Shown here piece after piece: positions 50,540 through 63,479 of a DNA stretch of 64,000 nucleotides (within the stretch, counting starts at the first letter, position 1; every line of letters begins with the position of its first letter). A model generated the notes under the pieces. That model did not search any database. It was not told the origin of the DNA and saw nothing but the letters and a program-made list of their open reading frames with translations. The DNA lies in NCBI GenBank assembly GCA_949152475.1, contig OX424570.1, positions 20,828,694 to 20,892,693 of the forward strand, written 5' to 3'. Source of the DNA: Terebella lapidaria. Lineage: Eukaryota > Annelida > Polychaeta > Terebellida > Terebellidae. The position numbers and the translations under genes were made by a program.

Positions 50540-52900
50540 TGAAGTTGGCTTTTTGTATTCGCAAATGATATATCTTTGTGGTGCTTAGTTCAATTTACCA
50601 TACAAGAGCCGACATTTGATTGTTTTGAAACCTCCACTCTCGAACCAATTTCCAGGTTCACATACACACCCACCATTCAATATACTGTGAGCTCCTTGTA
50701 TACTTTGATACCCAATTACCTTGGCAGATCCATTTCATCTAAACAGCAAGTATTTATTTCACCATCTTAAGTTGCAACCGAGGCCAGATATAGATACCCT
50801 CAGACTCATAGGGTAATACGTGCGCACCCATGATGCTTTGTGCTTGAGTTCATGCTGAATAGCTAATGGTTTGGCGTAAGTTGATTAAGGAATATCTTTT
50901 GTTGCACAAAACACATGCAGTAACTAATATATTATAAATATGACGATCATATAAATATGATTATCTGTGTGCAATTAGCCAAATACTAAAGGAAGAATGA
51001 TGTTCCAATTTCTTCTATCTTACCAATGTATCACTCCACCAAGGGATATGAAGGGTGTAACATTTGCGAACAATTCACAGAAAGTTGGACAACCCAAAGT
51101 CTTCAAATAACTATGGAGTGACGTTGTCTCAAAGATATTCCTCAGTGGTTCCCTTACAAACTTTAGACCATCGTGATACAATAGGACACAAAGAACCGGG
51201 ATTGAATAATACAAACTCGGTGAAGTCACATCAGACATTTGTTTGATCCATCGGAGAAGGAGCTGTATTTCTAGCTACATACATCTTGCTACGAACATAT
51301 TTAAAATGTATGCCAATCTAATTTGCTCCCTTTTAACGTAATAAAAGTGAAACTAAGGTCATAAAACTTCACTGAAAATGATTTCCTTGGGCCCTAATCT
51401 TGTGGATTTATATATAATTCACACGAAATAATATTTGTCATATATTGGCAAAACGGAAAAATACCAACCACGCAACCAAATACCTATATTACCAAATAGT
51501 ATGATGTCACATTTGAGTAGTAATCATTATATTCGTTATTCAGTCAATCATTCTGTGATTTCACAGAAAAAGTGAATATCAATCTATTACCACTAATACA
51601 TCCAGATTCTGATGATGTTAAAAACAAACGTATGAACGTATGATACATTTTTCAATAGAAACAAAGCCCGACCAAATAGTTTATCCAACACTGGAAACTA
51701 CATTCCTTTAATTGCAAGCAATTCCACAACTATTGCCAGATTGACTAAGTATCCTTCCAGCTTCTTCCAGTAGTACTCCAGATGACGCACGCGGTCAATC
51801 CAAGTAAGAATGAATGTAAAGAATTATTTCTAAAAACAGATATAGTTCAGGATTGTTATATCCTAAAGCACGAGAAGTAATTCGTATAATGAATTATTGT
51901 AGGATAAAAACAATATAATTTGTTTTTTCTGTGTACATGATGGAGTTACCAGAAAAGAAACCAGTCCAGTTTGGCATTTTAATGTGAAACATACTTTTTA
52001 GGATACACATGTAATCACATGAAATATCTGAATTCTTTGCTCTATACTACACTGATAATATTCTTTGGGTACAGTAGCAGTGCAAATTAAAACTCTCCTG
52101 CCGACACTGTCATTTATAAGAGGTGTGGGGACCCAGAGATTGATATATATTGATCAGCTAGATGTTCCAACCAAACATCGTGATGAATGACCCAGCCATA
52201 CGTGTCATGGATAACACCCATAAATCACATTATTTGGAAACATCAAGTGGTATTTCTTCCGAAGGTCGAGGTCAAGAGGTGTCAGAGCTGTTAATCACAC
52301 TTCAAACGCTTTTTGCATCATGCCTTCAACATGTCACAATGCCGCGTTTACTGGGATTTGTCTGTTTCAGATAACATTTCACGGTCAAGTGCATTTCATA
52401 AACCCATCACATACTCATTATAAAGTTACAGGATACATCCGGACCATATCAATATTTGTCGAAATCGTTTCGAAACTTTGCAAAATCAATATCCATGACT
52501 CCACGGACCCTTTTGGACCGTAATGTTCGCTATACTTCATTCCATCCTACACCTGGGATTACCACCCTGTCTTGAGTCATGATTATTTAGCAGTAAATAT
52601 TGCGCTAAACACAACCGTGGAGACAAAAAGCATTTCCTTAGTGTGGACACTGGGTACAATAGTTAGTTTATAAAATTGATTGGAAAGCCACAGTCAAACA
52701 ATTGCATGGTTCATTAATGCTTTTTGAAATCTAACAATTCAATAAAGGTGACTGCAGCGTTTCATATATATACAGCAATGATTTGTGTTCCCATGTGTCT
52801 AGACTCGGAATATACGACACCTTTTATTCACAAACATACATGTTTTTGATAGTGTGAGAGCAGTGCATCCTCTGTACATATTGTTCAATGATTTCCCTCC
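50540..52900 (+). repeat. Diverged copy C, second part
   Basis: Collinear with copy A 18640-21540: 'cattcaatatactgtgagctccttgta' against 18703, 'gatgctttgtg' against 18862, 'catcgtgatgaatgacccagccatacg' against 19988, 'cagagctgttaatcacacttcaa' against 20093, then 'ttgcatcatgccttcaacatgtcacaa' at the TTAA site used in A and B, here unoccupied. A 363-family monomer fragment lies at 51575-51695. No gene. Confidence 0.65.
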
Positions 52901-53019
52901 AAATGTGTTATGATTTTAGGAAAGTCGGACATATGAGGTACGTTGGGTTTTGATTTTTAGAGTCTCATCTCCGAAATAATGTTAGCCTCTTAAAGTAGAT
53001 ATATTGAAGCAAATCAAAA

Positions 53020-54300
53020 GGATTTTCATTGTCAAAACATGTGTTGTTGAGGGTCAATGATCGTACTGTACTACAAACGATACGTTAGATATATGTTCAT
53101 GTCTATTTTACAACAGCTGTTGTCTGTATGGACCACTGATACCACATAGTCTCATGACATTTGCAGCTATACGCTTATGTGCAGACTGTCCGGTTTAGCT
53201 TGGTCATTTCACACACAAGATTGCCTGATGATTATTACGTTTAAAGCTATAATCACTTTTAGAATTATCAAAATTTATTCATTGTGCGGTAGCTTCATTT
53301 TGTCTATAGACTTAGAAATCGTACAAATTTGTGCCTATTACGTGCCTAAATTGAGTTGCCACATCAAGATTCAAATTCGGGCCAGTCAATCTCGCATCAA
53401 TTTTTTCCTCAAAGCGGCCCGCCTTGCGGGCGAGTTCTACACACGGTCTCATAACGTCATAGGTATTTGTCTAGATACTGTGGCAACCGGCAATGTAGAC
53501 AGGCCGATCATTCTCTAGCCACTGTTTTCATGCACGATTAACGGCAATTTTCTAAGTATCTGTTGTCGAACTGTGCATATTTCTTACATATTCCTGACTA
53601 TTTCGAGATGTACTTTCAAGTTTGCGTGACAAACAAGAATGCTAAATTTAGCTGATTTTGAAATTGATTCCAACTTTAATGTAACATAACTACACGACCA
53701 ATATCACAACCATCATTCTCAAGGTCTGTGTATGTCTATCATCTATTGGACGTTGTAAAAGTTCAGAATGTCAAGCCAATTATGATATGTATAGTTACAT
53801 ATGATGTATACTTACACACCTTACAATTCTATAAATGGCTACTTCTACTAGTTTATTATGCAAACGTTAGATTATCAGGGATAAAACTAAGGGAACTCCA
53901 ACAGAATGTTACATTACATGTTATCATGGTGCTATGGTGATTGCATGTATGTTTACTGCACACTTCAAATATGAACCTAGAAATTGCAGTAAATATGAAT
54001 TTGTGAGTACATGTGTTTTTTAAGTTCAATGTTCGTACTACAAACGATGTGTGAAATATAAGTTTGTATGCCCTTTTCACAACAACTGTTATTCATATCG
54101 ACCATTGAAACAACATATGTTCATGGCATCATCATGCATACAGTACAGATGCCATTATTTATACATCTCTGTTTCACGTTGTCATTTCGTCGAGGCGATT
54201 CATGACATACATTTTGATTCAATTCAGAAATATTTATTCAACATTCAGATTCATGCTCGTGTACATGATATACACATTAACAATAGAAATAATGGTTGAA
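53020..54300 (+). repeat. Diverged copy D, first part
   Basis: 'gtcaaaacatgtgttgttgag', 'acaacagctgttgtctgtatggaccactgataccacat' and later 'acaactgttattcatatcgaccattga' repeat the 16.6-18.0 kb part of copy A. The 113-codon plus frame (53177-53518) has no domain. Confidence 0.55.
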
Positions 54301-54335
54301 GGGGAGATTACTAGAAGCTGTAGCTTATAGAACAA

Positions 54336-54900
54336 TGTCCCCAACAAAAAAAGAACTGTCCGTCCGTCAGAATAACCATTTTTGTGTCAAAAATGCCTAA
54401 ACTTACCTCTACAGATGAAATGCCTGTAGATAGAGCTTAAATTTGGCATTATGAGCATATAGGGATTCATACATGATACAACGAATGACCTTGAGCTTGA
54501 ACTCGGATAACTTGGAGTGCTAAATTAAATGTTTGACGTGGAATGTGTACTTTGGCCTCTGAGGTTTAAATACTTGCACATACAGGTTAGGGTTGTGTAT
54601 AAGCTAAAAAAAGTCATGTATATATGGCACATCTTTTGGTGAACTTGAATTTGGTCTCAAACGACCTTGAAGGCCAAATCTCAAAATCTTCCCTGAACTG
54701 ATATGTGTAAATTGGCCTCTACAGACAAAATGCTTGTTTATGGAGCTTATATGTTTGAATGATGAACATAATATTATACGAAATCATAAGCAGCATACCT
54801 AATGGTATGCTGAAGTTAACAAAGATGACACTGATATGTCACCTGCAATGCTTAAACCAAAATTGTCCGGTAACCTATCTTTAGCCCTTGGGCTAATCTT
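54336..54900 (-). repeat. Dispersed 'ttagcccaaaggctaa' family, reverse copy
   Basis: Ends 'aaaattgtccggtaacctatctttagcccttgggctaa', the reverse complement of the start at 38257. The interior has 'cctctacagatgaaatgcctgtagatagagcttaaa', matching the 38.5-kb interior in reverse. Confidence 0.75.
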
Positions 54901-55947
54901 TATAAATATACTCTACATGCAAATAAATTAAGATTTATCACAAATCACTTGTGTAGTAAAGACCTATTTCAAATTTTGTAACAATATCATTCCTATCAAT
55001 GTTATTGCATTGCCTATAAATAAACAACAAACTTGAAATGTCATATGCATTATTGCTGTCATACAGAACAACATCACATTATTACCGTTGCAATATTATT
55101 ATTGGTAAATGAACAGTATGAAATTGGTTAACATATTATATATTTGGTTGTAGTTTCATGACACACTTAGATACTTCTGTTTACGAATACAAATATAAAT
55201 CCTTTGGGGCAACAACAAGTTTATTATTGAAAATCACCATCATAATGATCGTGGTTCATTGCACATAACGATTGTCCTTAACATTCACTGATGTCTGTCA
55301 CAGCTGCTCACTATATAGCTTAGCAGTGTCGAGTATAAATATAACAATAATCGTGGGCTTTTCTACTCAATGAGGTTAAATCTATTTTACAATTTTGATC
55401 GTTATAGTGTGCTTAAGACTGAACAATATAACTGGAATCATCACAAAATAATAATACCGTATCATTATCGTTTCCCTTGAAACAATTTTTCATACAAAAA
55501 AAATTTTCATACAAAATTTTTCATTTTCATTGTCAGGAGAAATACTATGCATTGCACAAAATATGGGGGTAGGAGGACACACTGTGATTTAAAATACCAA
55601 GAAAATGATATGTCAACCGGAGACAACAATCACAAAGCAAATACATTGCTGTTGCTAAATCGCAGTATACATGTATGAATAAATGATTCAGTAAATAATT
55701 TATATATAAATTTTGTTTACATCAATATAAAAGTACACTAACATGTAAATAAAGGTATAATTTATTGTTCGCTTATATAAGTAAATACGATAAATAATAT
55801 ATATACATATTTGTACAGTTTAAGCAATTGCATAATATATTTCATTTTCTGTATAATGATATATATGTATATATAAATGTATTTCAGTATTGTCGCTAAA
55901 GTCCAATTATTTACATAATTTCAGCACCTATTGATTGATATTATTCT
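54901..55947. other. AT-rich, no gene
   Basis: Long low-GC stretch with no motif; probable 3' flank of the Harbinger remnant. Confidence 0.5.
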
Positions 55948-56587
55948 TCATAAGTTAATCATGATGTGATCCCTTTTCGTGTTCCCTTCCACAATTTCCT
56001 CAGACAATGTGAAGGGTGATGCAGGAGTGTCGTCACTGTCGTGAGAGATGGCCTTCTCTTTCATGATTAAGTTACGAAGAACCATACCTGAAATAATCAC
56101 GTTCAGAACATGTCTCATGTGTGACGAATCCATGGGGGTACTGAACCTACCTTTCAGGAACCCAAAAGCTGTTTCAATTACAATCCTTCCATAGGAACTG
56201 AAGTAACTGAAAGTGCTTTTTAGCAGACGAACTGTCCAATGCAGGCCCTTCTCCGTAAGGTGTGATGCATGTTGATGAGGAAGGGTAGGCTTCGTCACCA
56301 AGCAGGAATATGTGAAGAGGAAGCGTTTCGTCAGAGTTACTACCGTAAAGTGGTGAGTTCCTGAAAACGGTGGCATCGTGACAGGAATTAGGTCAGCCCC
56401 AGTAAGCATTTGTGAAGATCATTTGATCATCACACACTGCCTGAAACAACACAGAGGGGTATTCCTTGCGATTATAATACGCATCTGGATGGATTTTGGG
56501 CCTCTTGATTGCAATGTGAGACCCATCAATAGCCCCAATAACGCCAGGTATATTGCACATGGATTTGAATCCAGAGGTGACAGACTA
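55948..56587 (-). pseudogene. HARBI1/Harbinger-type transposase (DDE_Tnp_4), decayed
   Basis: Nuclease of the PIF/Harbinger DNA transposons. On the minus strand the three catalytic blocks occur in order: IPGVIGAIDGSHIAIKRP (first Asp), then YYNRKEYPSVLFQAVCDD, CHDATVFRNS (second Asp), LLGDEAYP (third), and GRIVIETAFGFLKGRF, the usual block after the active site. The reading frame is broken by an in-frame TGA before CHDATV and by at least one frameshift between LLGDEAYP and GRIVIE, so it is inactive. A plausible acceptor (cATAG|TCTGTC) precedes it at about 56588. No Myb/SANT partner gene was found. Confidence 0.85.
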
Positions 56588-56653
56588 TGACAGTATTAGT
56601 AGTCAGCGAAGGTGGAGGCAATATGTTTATGCAATATATTTATAAAAAAAAAT

Positions 56654-56689
<36 letters not shown>

Positions 56690-57600
56690 GTATATATATA
56701 GTTATGTTTCGTTTCAAGGTATATCTGAAATAACATTATTCATGATAAATACCGTAATGACGCGAATAGAGGCACATATTAACTACTAATATTTATAAAC
56801 AAATGAAAGACCAATAAGTGAAAATTGGAGAGCGCCTGTACCATTGAAAATGGCATGCGCATGTATGTAAATGCTGGGTGCACCCATACCCGGATATTGG
56901 CACATGCGCCTCTACGTGAAATAAAATGTTTTTGAGAACGTCAAAATTATTCAAAATGCTTTTTGAGAACGTATATCAAAATGCGAAAATCTGCTATAGA
57001 CGCATGCCCCTCTATGCGAGTCAATACGGTATCAACTACTTTCAAATTAAATCATATTGATATCACGTTAAATTACTATTCATTTCCATTATGAAATTTA
57101 TATATACCTGTATGTTTTGGCACCATTTGTCATAAACTCTAGGGAAATCAACACATTGGCACCATTGCTGATTCCTCTTTCTTTGGGTGTGATCTAAAAA
57201 TATTATATTACAATAGCGTTCTGTAATTCATTTGCATTACTGTATTCCACATGAAGCTTTCGATTATCTATATATAATACAATGTATTTTCGAGTATTTC
57301 ACTACCAGTATTGAAATGTAGACTTATGAATCATTATTAAACTCCTACAGTTAAATATAGCTAAATATATTCATTCAATATGCTAATTGAAATATAACTT
57401 CTATAACAATTTCTTAGTTTTGTAATTATACACAATTATGAACGAATATGTACAGAATTTTAAATTTTCAATCTGATTACTTAAGTGCAATGATATGTAT
57501 ATAGGACTATTTAATATAAAGAAATTCACTCACAGTGTGTTTGTCTAGGACGTCCACATGTTGCTGATAGATTGTGCTGGATACTCTGAAGAAAGATAAA
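56588..57600 (-). other. Possible upstream exons of the Harbinger remnant; microsatellite
   Basis: Two segments with splice-like edges: 57193-57122 (ISNGANVLISLEFMTNGAKTYR, like the HARBI1 N-terminal 'LLITLRFLATG' region) and 57586-57534. Their phases do not join cleanly, so they are not called as CDS. (AC)n(AT)n lies at 56653-56702. Confidence 0.4.
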
Positions 57601-57649
57601 TTATTCAAAATATATAGCTCAATAAAGTATCAACCTCATTTATAGTATA

Positions 57650-58135
57650 TAAAAAAAATTACCCAAGGGCTAAGGAGGTTATACATAGTATATACAATAT
57701 ACCACAGAATCAAAGGCAACGAAACTTATGCACATCACAGATTATAATGAGATTATTTTTCGTCGAAAATGGCCGCCAATTTGGAAAAAAATGCGAAAAT
57801 AAGAACTAGAATCTCGAAATGAACCACTTTTCATATTTTTTGAAAATATTTTTTGTCCAGAAAATCTAAAATGATATGCTGTGAACTGTTCAGATAAAAA
57901 AAAAGTTTGATGGACGAAAACCCTAACGACGCCGACGACGTGGGACTGACGCAACCCCATGCAAATATTTCATCGGCCCATGGCTCAGTTAACCTAAATA
58001 TATTCGGAGATGTATTATAAGTTACAACTTGTTTTTGTTTTGAGCATTGCATGTAACATAACACCTTGACATTTACGAAACACGAATATATTTATGAATT
58101 AGGTCATCGATTTGAAGGTCCGGTAAATTATAACT
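57650..58135. repeat. Partial copy of the dispersed 'ggttaccgg' family
   Basis: Begins 'attacccaagggctaaggaggttatac' and includes 'aatggccgcc' and 'gacgaaaaccctaacgacgccgacgacg'; ends near 'aggtccggtaaat'. Non-coding. Confidence 0.55.
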
Positions 58136-58404
58136 GCAAAAATTATATTTAATTTTTTAATTGAAATATTTAGAAAATTATCCTAATTGAAAATATACAA
58201 ATAAAGTTTCATTGCATTTAATACGCTTCACCTCAATGCTTTCAATCGTTGACTATCTCCTTAACTAACCGAAAATTTCTTTGAAAATTCTTCTCATCCA
58301 TCTGCATGACTTATTGATCATATCCGTTTACCCTCGGTATTTCACTTCTTGGAGCAAGTTAACTTGCATGCGTGGCATTAAAACAACTTATTAGAACAAG
58401 TCAG

Positions 58405-58540
58405 GAATCCGAAACAAACCCCGTGAAATAGGTGTATGACAAGTACATAAGTACCCAATCACGAGCCGAAAGGCTATTGAGTTGATGGTATCCTCGGGGA
58501 CAGATTTGAAGTCAACCAGCAGTGACACCAGCTAGTTTCA
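58405..58540. repeat. Diverged fragment of the 363-bp satellite monomer
   Basis: Matches the 'ccgaaacaaacccc...gacaagtacataagtac...gagttgatggtatcctcgggga...ccagcagtgacacc' part of the 24.9-26.3 kb unit, with about a tenth of bases changed. Confidence 0.8.
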
Positions 58541-58989
58541 ATGATATTTTTCAAACTATCCAAGTGTCGGATGATAAAGCCCACCGCCATGGCAACTACT
58601 GCATCATCTTATAAAATATCAATGTGTCATATTATCATTGATCCATTATTAATAAAGACTATGACGATAATAACTATTTCATTTTAATATTTCAAATCAT
58701 TTAACTGTCATTTACATAGCTCAACATGTTTAATAACATCCATATTTTCATTATTTTAATGTGACAGTATATTACTTACCTACGTCAAACATCCTGTAAG
58801 GTCTATCTGCCACATTGCTTCTCACACACGTATGTTCATTATCTCAAACTGCGCATGCGAATAAATAATAAATTTCAATATATTACAGTACATAATCAAT
58901 ACCTTTTGATCATAACGTTCATATATTAAAATTTCATCGCATGCGATGTACAATTTTTCGCGGTACGCATTTAACATTTACGAGCCGTC
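58541..58989. other. No gene recognised
   Basis: AT-rich; nothing identified. Confidence 0.5.
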
Positions 58990-59190
58990 CGTCTTAAATT
59001 CGCCGCATTCCCAAATTCGCCAACAGGGTTTTTTCAGACCTTGTACTGCAAATGAAACCAACCAGTCTTATCATCAATCGAGACTCTGATATTCAATCTT
59101 TGTACCAGCAGTTTGTTTTCCATAAACCGAGTTTCTGAGCTCTGATAATATTGAGTTGGTGAATTTTGGGATGCGGCGAATTTAGCACGG
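58990..59190. mobile_element. MITE of about 190 bp with 30-bp TIRs
   Basis: Left 'taaattcgccgcattccca' and right 'tgggatgcggcgaattta' are inverted, and pairing continues through 'aaattcgccaac/ttggtgaatttt'. No coding capacity; the target duplication is unclear. Confidence 0.7.
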
Positions 59191-60149
59191 ATGGCTCGAA
59201 TATGATATGGATCAAGTACATCCTGATTTATTTCCGTCACAGTGCATTCTTCAGATATAAATCAGACATCTATTTTTGAGGTATTTACCTTTCAATATAT
59301 ATGAAGGGATTACATCTTACCTGCTGGACCGCCAATTCGGATTTGATTGAATTGAAAATCGTTGCTACTGAGGTCATTAGGTATGAACTGACGTTATAAA
59401 TAAACAACGCTTATAACCACCAAACTCATGCGCATGCCTGGATACTTTTGTTTCTGGTCATATTTGTAAATCACTTTAACACATTTTCAGTGTTGTCTCA
59501 AATACCGTCCAATTTCTTTATTGTCATACAACTGGTTAATATCTCTCTGTCATATACAACTGGCATACAGTAAGTGCAAGTGAATATTTGTAGCCAATCA
59601 GCATTAGAGAACCTATTCCTACACTGAAGTTGAACTGGTTCATATGAACCTGCACGTTACTTAACGAAATGTTCGTATTCTTAACTAGTTTGTATGAGCC
59701 TGCGCGTTTCACGGAATAGGTTCATATGAACCAGTTTGTGTTTGTTGCAACTTTTCATGAACTGGTTCAACTTTCAAATTTCTGGCTCATCTTTTTAGCC
59801 CAAAACATGAACCAGTTCACATGAAACGCTCAATGTTTCCATGTTTGTTCAGCAAAACGAAATTAACTACTTAGTACGCATCCGAGGGACAAAACTGACA
59901 ATTTTCAATCGAACACCCGATGTCTTCCAATTTATCTGGATACACAGGCACAAGATCCGTTGGTCGTAAGCATTAAATATGAAGTGCATATAGTAGCTCA
60001 TAACGTCGACATGATATAACATGAAGTGATGAGACGCAGACCCGTGACTTCTACACGCTTGTATAACAACATTGGCAAGGTACTGCATATCACTCCATTT
60101 TGGGTTGCCGAAACTATGAGCCGATAACATATTGGCATGGCTCTGCCTC
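59191..60149. other. Intergenic with repeated GGTTCATATGAACC words
   Basis: Between 59620 and 59830 'gaactggttcatatgaacc' and its variants occur about six times in both orientations, forming small hairpins. No gene was recognised. Confidence 0.55.
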
Positions 60150-60760
60150 CGTAGTCGTCATCGTCTGTCATCCTACATACGTCGAATCTTCCTGAATTTT
60201 TGCACAAAATACCCCAGAATATTTCAAGAGTGGGTATTTTTTTAGTTTTTTCATTTCGCATGTTTCAAAATGGTGGCCATTTTTGGCAAAAAATGCTAAA
60301 TTTTGGACTTTTTGACCATTTTCGCAAAAATTGATCAGTTCGGAGTATTTTGTTTCAAAAGATTCCCATCATGTACCTCTGTGACGGGTATAATTTTCTT
60401 TGGCCTCGAATTGCCGGTCTGCGTGTGGCGGCCAAAATGTTTTCGGGCCAAATCAAGTCATAATTTGTTTTGAGCCATTTCCAGCAAAAAAATCCCATTG
60501 AAAAGTAATATTTGGAAAATTTCATACACCTTTTTCCTCAAAATGGCAGTGAAGCAAATTAAAGTTCTAGAAAACTTCAAGATCGAGCCTAAATATTAGC
60601 ACATTCACATGGGAAATCATAGGTTACGGTTTCAGTGGTGACCTTCAATTTGACGTTCCATGAACATGAAAGGTCAAATCGGCAACTATGGTGATAATAA
60701 AACAGTACTATAAATTTCTCCAGTAACCTTTCTTAGCCCTTGGGTTAATTTTCATGTTCA
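60150..60760 (-). repeat. Dispersed family, reverse copy
   Basis: 'cgtcatcgtctgtcatcctacatacg', 'gaatttttgcacaaaatacc', 'atggtggccattttt' and a terminal 'ccagtaacctttcttagcccttgggttaa' match the copies at 38.25, 45.3 and 57.7 kb. Confidence 0.65.
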
Positions 60761-61369
60761 TGAGATTGTTTCTGAGTCTACCCCACCAAGCATTGACATT
60801 CTGAATAAATGTGCTATGTAAGTTTTTATAACAAATATAACATCGAAAACATTTTCTTGAACGAAAGGGGCCTAGAGCTAGAGTCGGTCGTCATGGTATG
60901 TGACTCCATTTAGAAGGGACCTCAATTTTGGTCGGGACCTCAATTTCGTAGAGACCGTGTCCTGCCCAGAGTTTATTTCAAGCTTGATTTTTTTGTCAGT
61001 GACTCCATCTCTGTTTGAATCATCTTCAACTTTGGACTGGGTACTCTTCAGTAAAAGTGATTCTACGTCGTATATAATGCTTATAATTTCAATAAGTATG
61101 AGTATTACCGTGTGTCAATACAATATTATTGAATAAATAAACCACCACCAATATACATTCAGTATTCATAATACACTCATTATATACATATTTATCATCG
61201 GATTGCTGCAAATGCGCGATTTTGATTGGTCAATTCTCCGACAATACCACGCCGTATTTGGAGAGCTGTGACGCAACCCCACGATATTTTCTGTATCGTG
61301 GGCTTCAGGCGGGTAATACGGAATGACGTTTTGCAGAACTTCATATAATCCAATGATAAAATCGTTACC
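60761..61369. other. No gene recognised
   Basis: A short hairpin 'ccccacgatattttctgtatcgtggg' lies at 61278-61303, adjoining the foldback that follows. Nothing else. Confidence 0.5.
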
Positions 61370-61500
61370 ATGGACTTCAGACCCCAATACGGCAGGATAT
61401 CTGCCTTCAGTCAGCATATCCCACTCGGCCTGCGGCCTCGTGGTATATGGTGACTTCAGGCTGATATCACGCCGTATTGGGGTCTGAAGCCCATGATAAC
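61370..61500. repeat. Foldback element, about 125 bp
   Basis: 'catggacttcagaccccaat' pairs with 'attggggtctgaagcccatg', and the stem continues through 'ggatatctgccttcag.cagcatatcc' to a loop 'tcggcctgcggcctc'. Confidence 0.85.
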
Positions 61501-62340
61501 TTATAATATAGATTGTCTCACCGACACGTCCTATATCTGTATATTGGTCTATAAACAAGTTGTCACAAAATGTACGTGTATGCATAATTAGTTCGTTCAA
61601 CATATTAATATATGTGGTTAGTTATCCATTATATATGTATACCTCCTCGCATGTTTTCTTTTTTGTTCGGTTTGTCTTCCGTTCTTCCTTTTCCTCATTC
61701 CATCTATATTCGTGTTTTTTTTTTTCTTTGCAATTATTTTTTTTTCTCAATAAGTTTAAACAATTATCATCTACGAATATAAAGGTTGGCACCAGCTTGT
61801 CCCACAAGTTACAGGCTCATGTCTTTGGCGCCAACCTCAAATCGTACAATTGTCCAATAATATAATCGAATGTATAATAGTATATTTGTACTTTTCGAAA
61901 ATAAACTACCTACGTACCTATAAGTAATATGTTACACAGACAAGGTATCCCAGAATGCATTTCAAGAGGAGTCTGCAGGAAACTAAGGTATTATTTTACT
62001 GATAGCCTGCCTTTTGGAAGTTTTCAGTTTCTGTTATTGCATATTGTGGTACATTTCAAAATTATATATTTGGATATTACAAATTGAAAGACACCATTAG
62101 TTATAACACAAGATCTACGTACAACCCACGCTCGTGCTCACTCGGATTTTCTAGCGAAACCAAACGCTCGTGTCAACCCCGCAGGATTCTGGGATAACAT
62201 GGAAGAGTAATTCATGTGGCCTTGTCCAAGCTATATTCAAAACATATTGTAAACAAAATAAAATCGTGCATCTGCTACTTACACTTCGCAGATAAGCAGT
62301 GTACATTGGAAAAATAAACCAGGGGAAATACATAGAGGAT
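61501..62340. other. No gene recognised
   Basis: T-rich tract at about 61650-61760 gives a meaningless basic frame on the minus strand. No motif. Confidence 0.5.
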
Positions 62341-62477
62341 CTTAAATGAGTGCCCATTTGATATCAAATTTATTAAACGAGCCAAAGAACTTTTGCTTTT
62401 TTGCGAGCCTTGGCGAGCAAAAACAACAGTTCTTGGCGAGTTTAATAAATTTGATATCAAATGGGCACGAATTTAAG
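62341..62477. repeat. Foldback element, arms about 50 bp
   Basis: 'tgcccatttgatatcaaatt' and its complement 'aatttgatatcaaatgggca' bound a stem that continues through 'tattaaacgagccaagaact'. The symmetric open frames on both strands are products of the hairpin. Confidence 0.9.
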
Positions 62478-63290
62478 ATTTTATCACATGAAACACTATA
62501 CGGTCTTTTTACTGCATATTTACTGGTATTAGATCTATATGATTTTACAGTGCTTGCTGCAGTTTTTGTGCCTTGGTCCATGGATGTACGTTTTGCGTAA
62601 TGACGTAATGTCTCCATGGTTCCGTTCCGCTTTATAACACGTGTTAAATATGAAATATATGCAATGGCTTTATGCCACTGTTAAAGGGGAACTCCGGCGA
62701 AAATGGCTGTTTTCAACCGCTAATTAAAGTAGCATAGCATCGTCCTAAAAATATGGAAAAAATATCAGCGTGCGAAGCATACACTCATGTACAAGGTTAT
62801 CAATTAAAACGAGTACATACCTGTGTGTGAAACTTTTTTGAGGGACGAAGCGAAATGTGTTTTGGTATGAATGCCAGGTAATCGTGAAATACACGAAAAT
62901 GCAGAGTGTTTTGCATGGGTTAAACATGGCATAAAGACAATGCAAAAAGCATGTGTATGATTATTCAGGCCTTGTTAACAATCCTACCTTTTGTATGTTA
63001 AGTTCCGCAATTTACACAGTCGTGACTGTTGCATGAACATGATGTGTTTTACACTGTTTTCGAGACCAAAACAGGTGCTTTCCCCGCTGGGAATTTCCAG
63101 AAAATGACCTCATTGTTGATGACGTAAACAGACCTATGACGCGCACAGTTCACGTGTATGACGCACACATTTCATGCGGTCATTCACTGCCGTTGCCATG
63201 GAAAAATACGTACACGCGCAAAATCAGCTGACTTTGACAGCTCTTTGTTTACATTCATACGGCATTTGCAAGATACACATCGATGAAAGC
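62478..63290. other. 5' flank of the THAP gene
   Basis: Contains 'aaaggggaactccggcgaaaatgg' at about 62682. An in-frame upstream ATG at 63174 would add 39 residues without THAP similarity, so the start at 63291 is preferred. Confidence 0.5.
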
Positions 63291-63479
63291 ATGACGAGCA
63301 GAAAGAAACCAGGCTGCTCCATCCCTGGATGCAGGAGTACATTTGGTGATTCGGGCATAACTATTTTCTCGTGTCCATCGCCGTCGGAGGAGGTGGCGTG
63401 GCGACAGGCCATGGGCGTGCCAACCACTTCCGACTTCGACAGACAAGGCATTTCGAGTTTGCTCGAGGCACTTCCAGAG
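63291..63479 (+). CDS. THAP-domain protein, first coding exon (partial)
   Basis: THAP is a C2CH zinc-binding DNA-binding domain found in host transcription regulators and P-element-type transposases. The exon encodes 63 residues. After MTSRKKPG comes CSIPGCRSTF, the first two zinc ligands, then GITIFSCPS and EEVAWRQAMG, which carries the conserved Trp. The later C-x2-H ligands and AVPTxF tail are not in this exon. It ends in phase 0 at a good donor, GAG|GTATGT. No continuation was found in the remaining 520 bases, so the gene runs past the window. Host gene or transposase cannot be told apart from this exon. Confidence 0.7.

Noticed and set aside
57122-57586. Calling two upstream exons of the Harbinger transposase
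   Set aside because: One segment resembles the HARBI1 N-terminal region, but the phases of the two pieces do not join, so only a possible assignment is given.
59620-59830. GGTTCATATGAACC words as hormone-response elements
   Set aside because: They occur as a local cluster in both orientations with no gene nearby; a small inverted-repeat element is simpler.
61622-61807. Lysine/arginine-rich 61-codon frame
   Set aside because: Product of a T-rich low-complexity tract.
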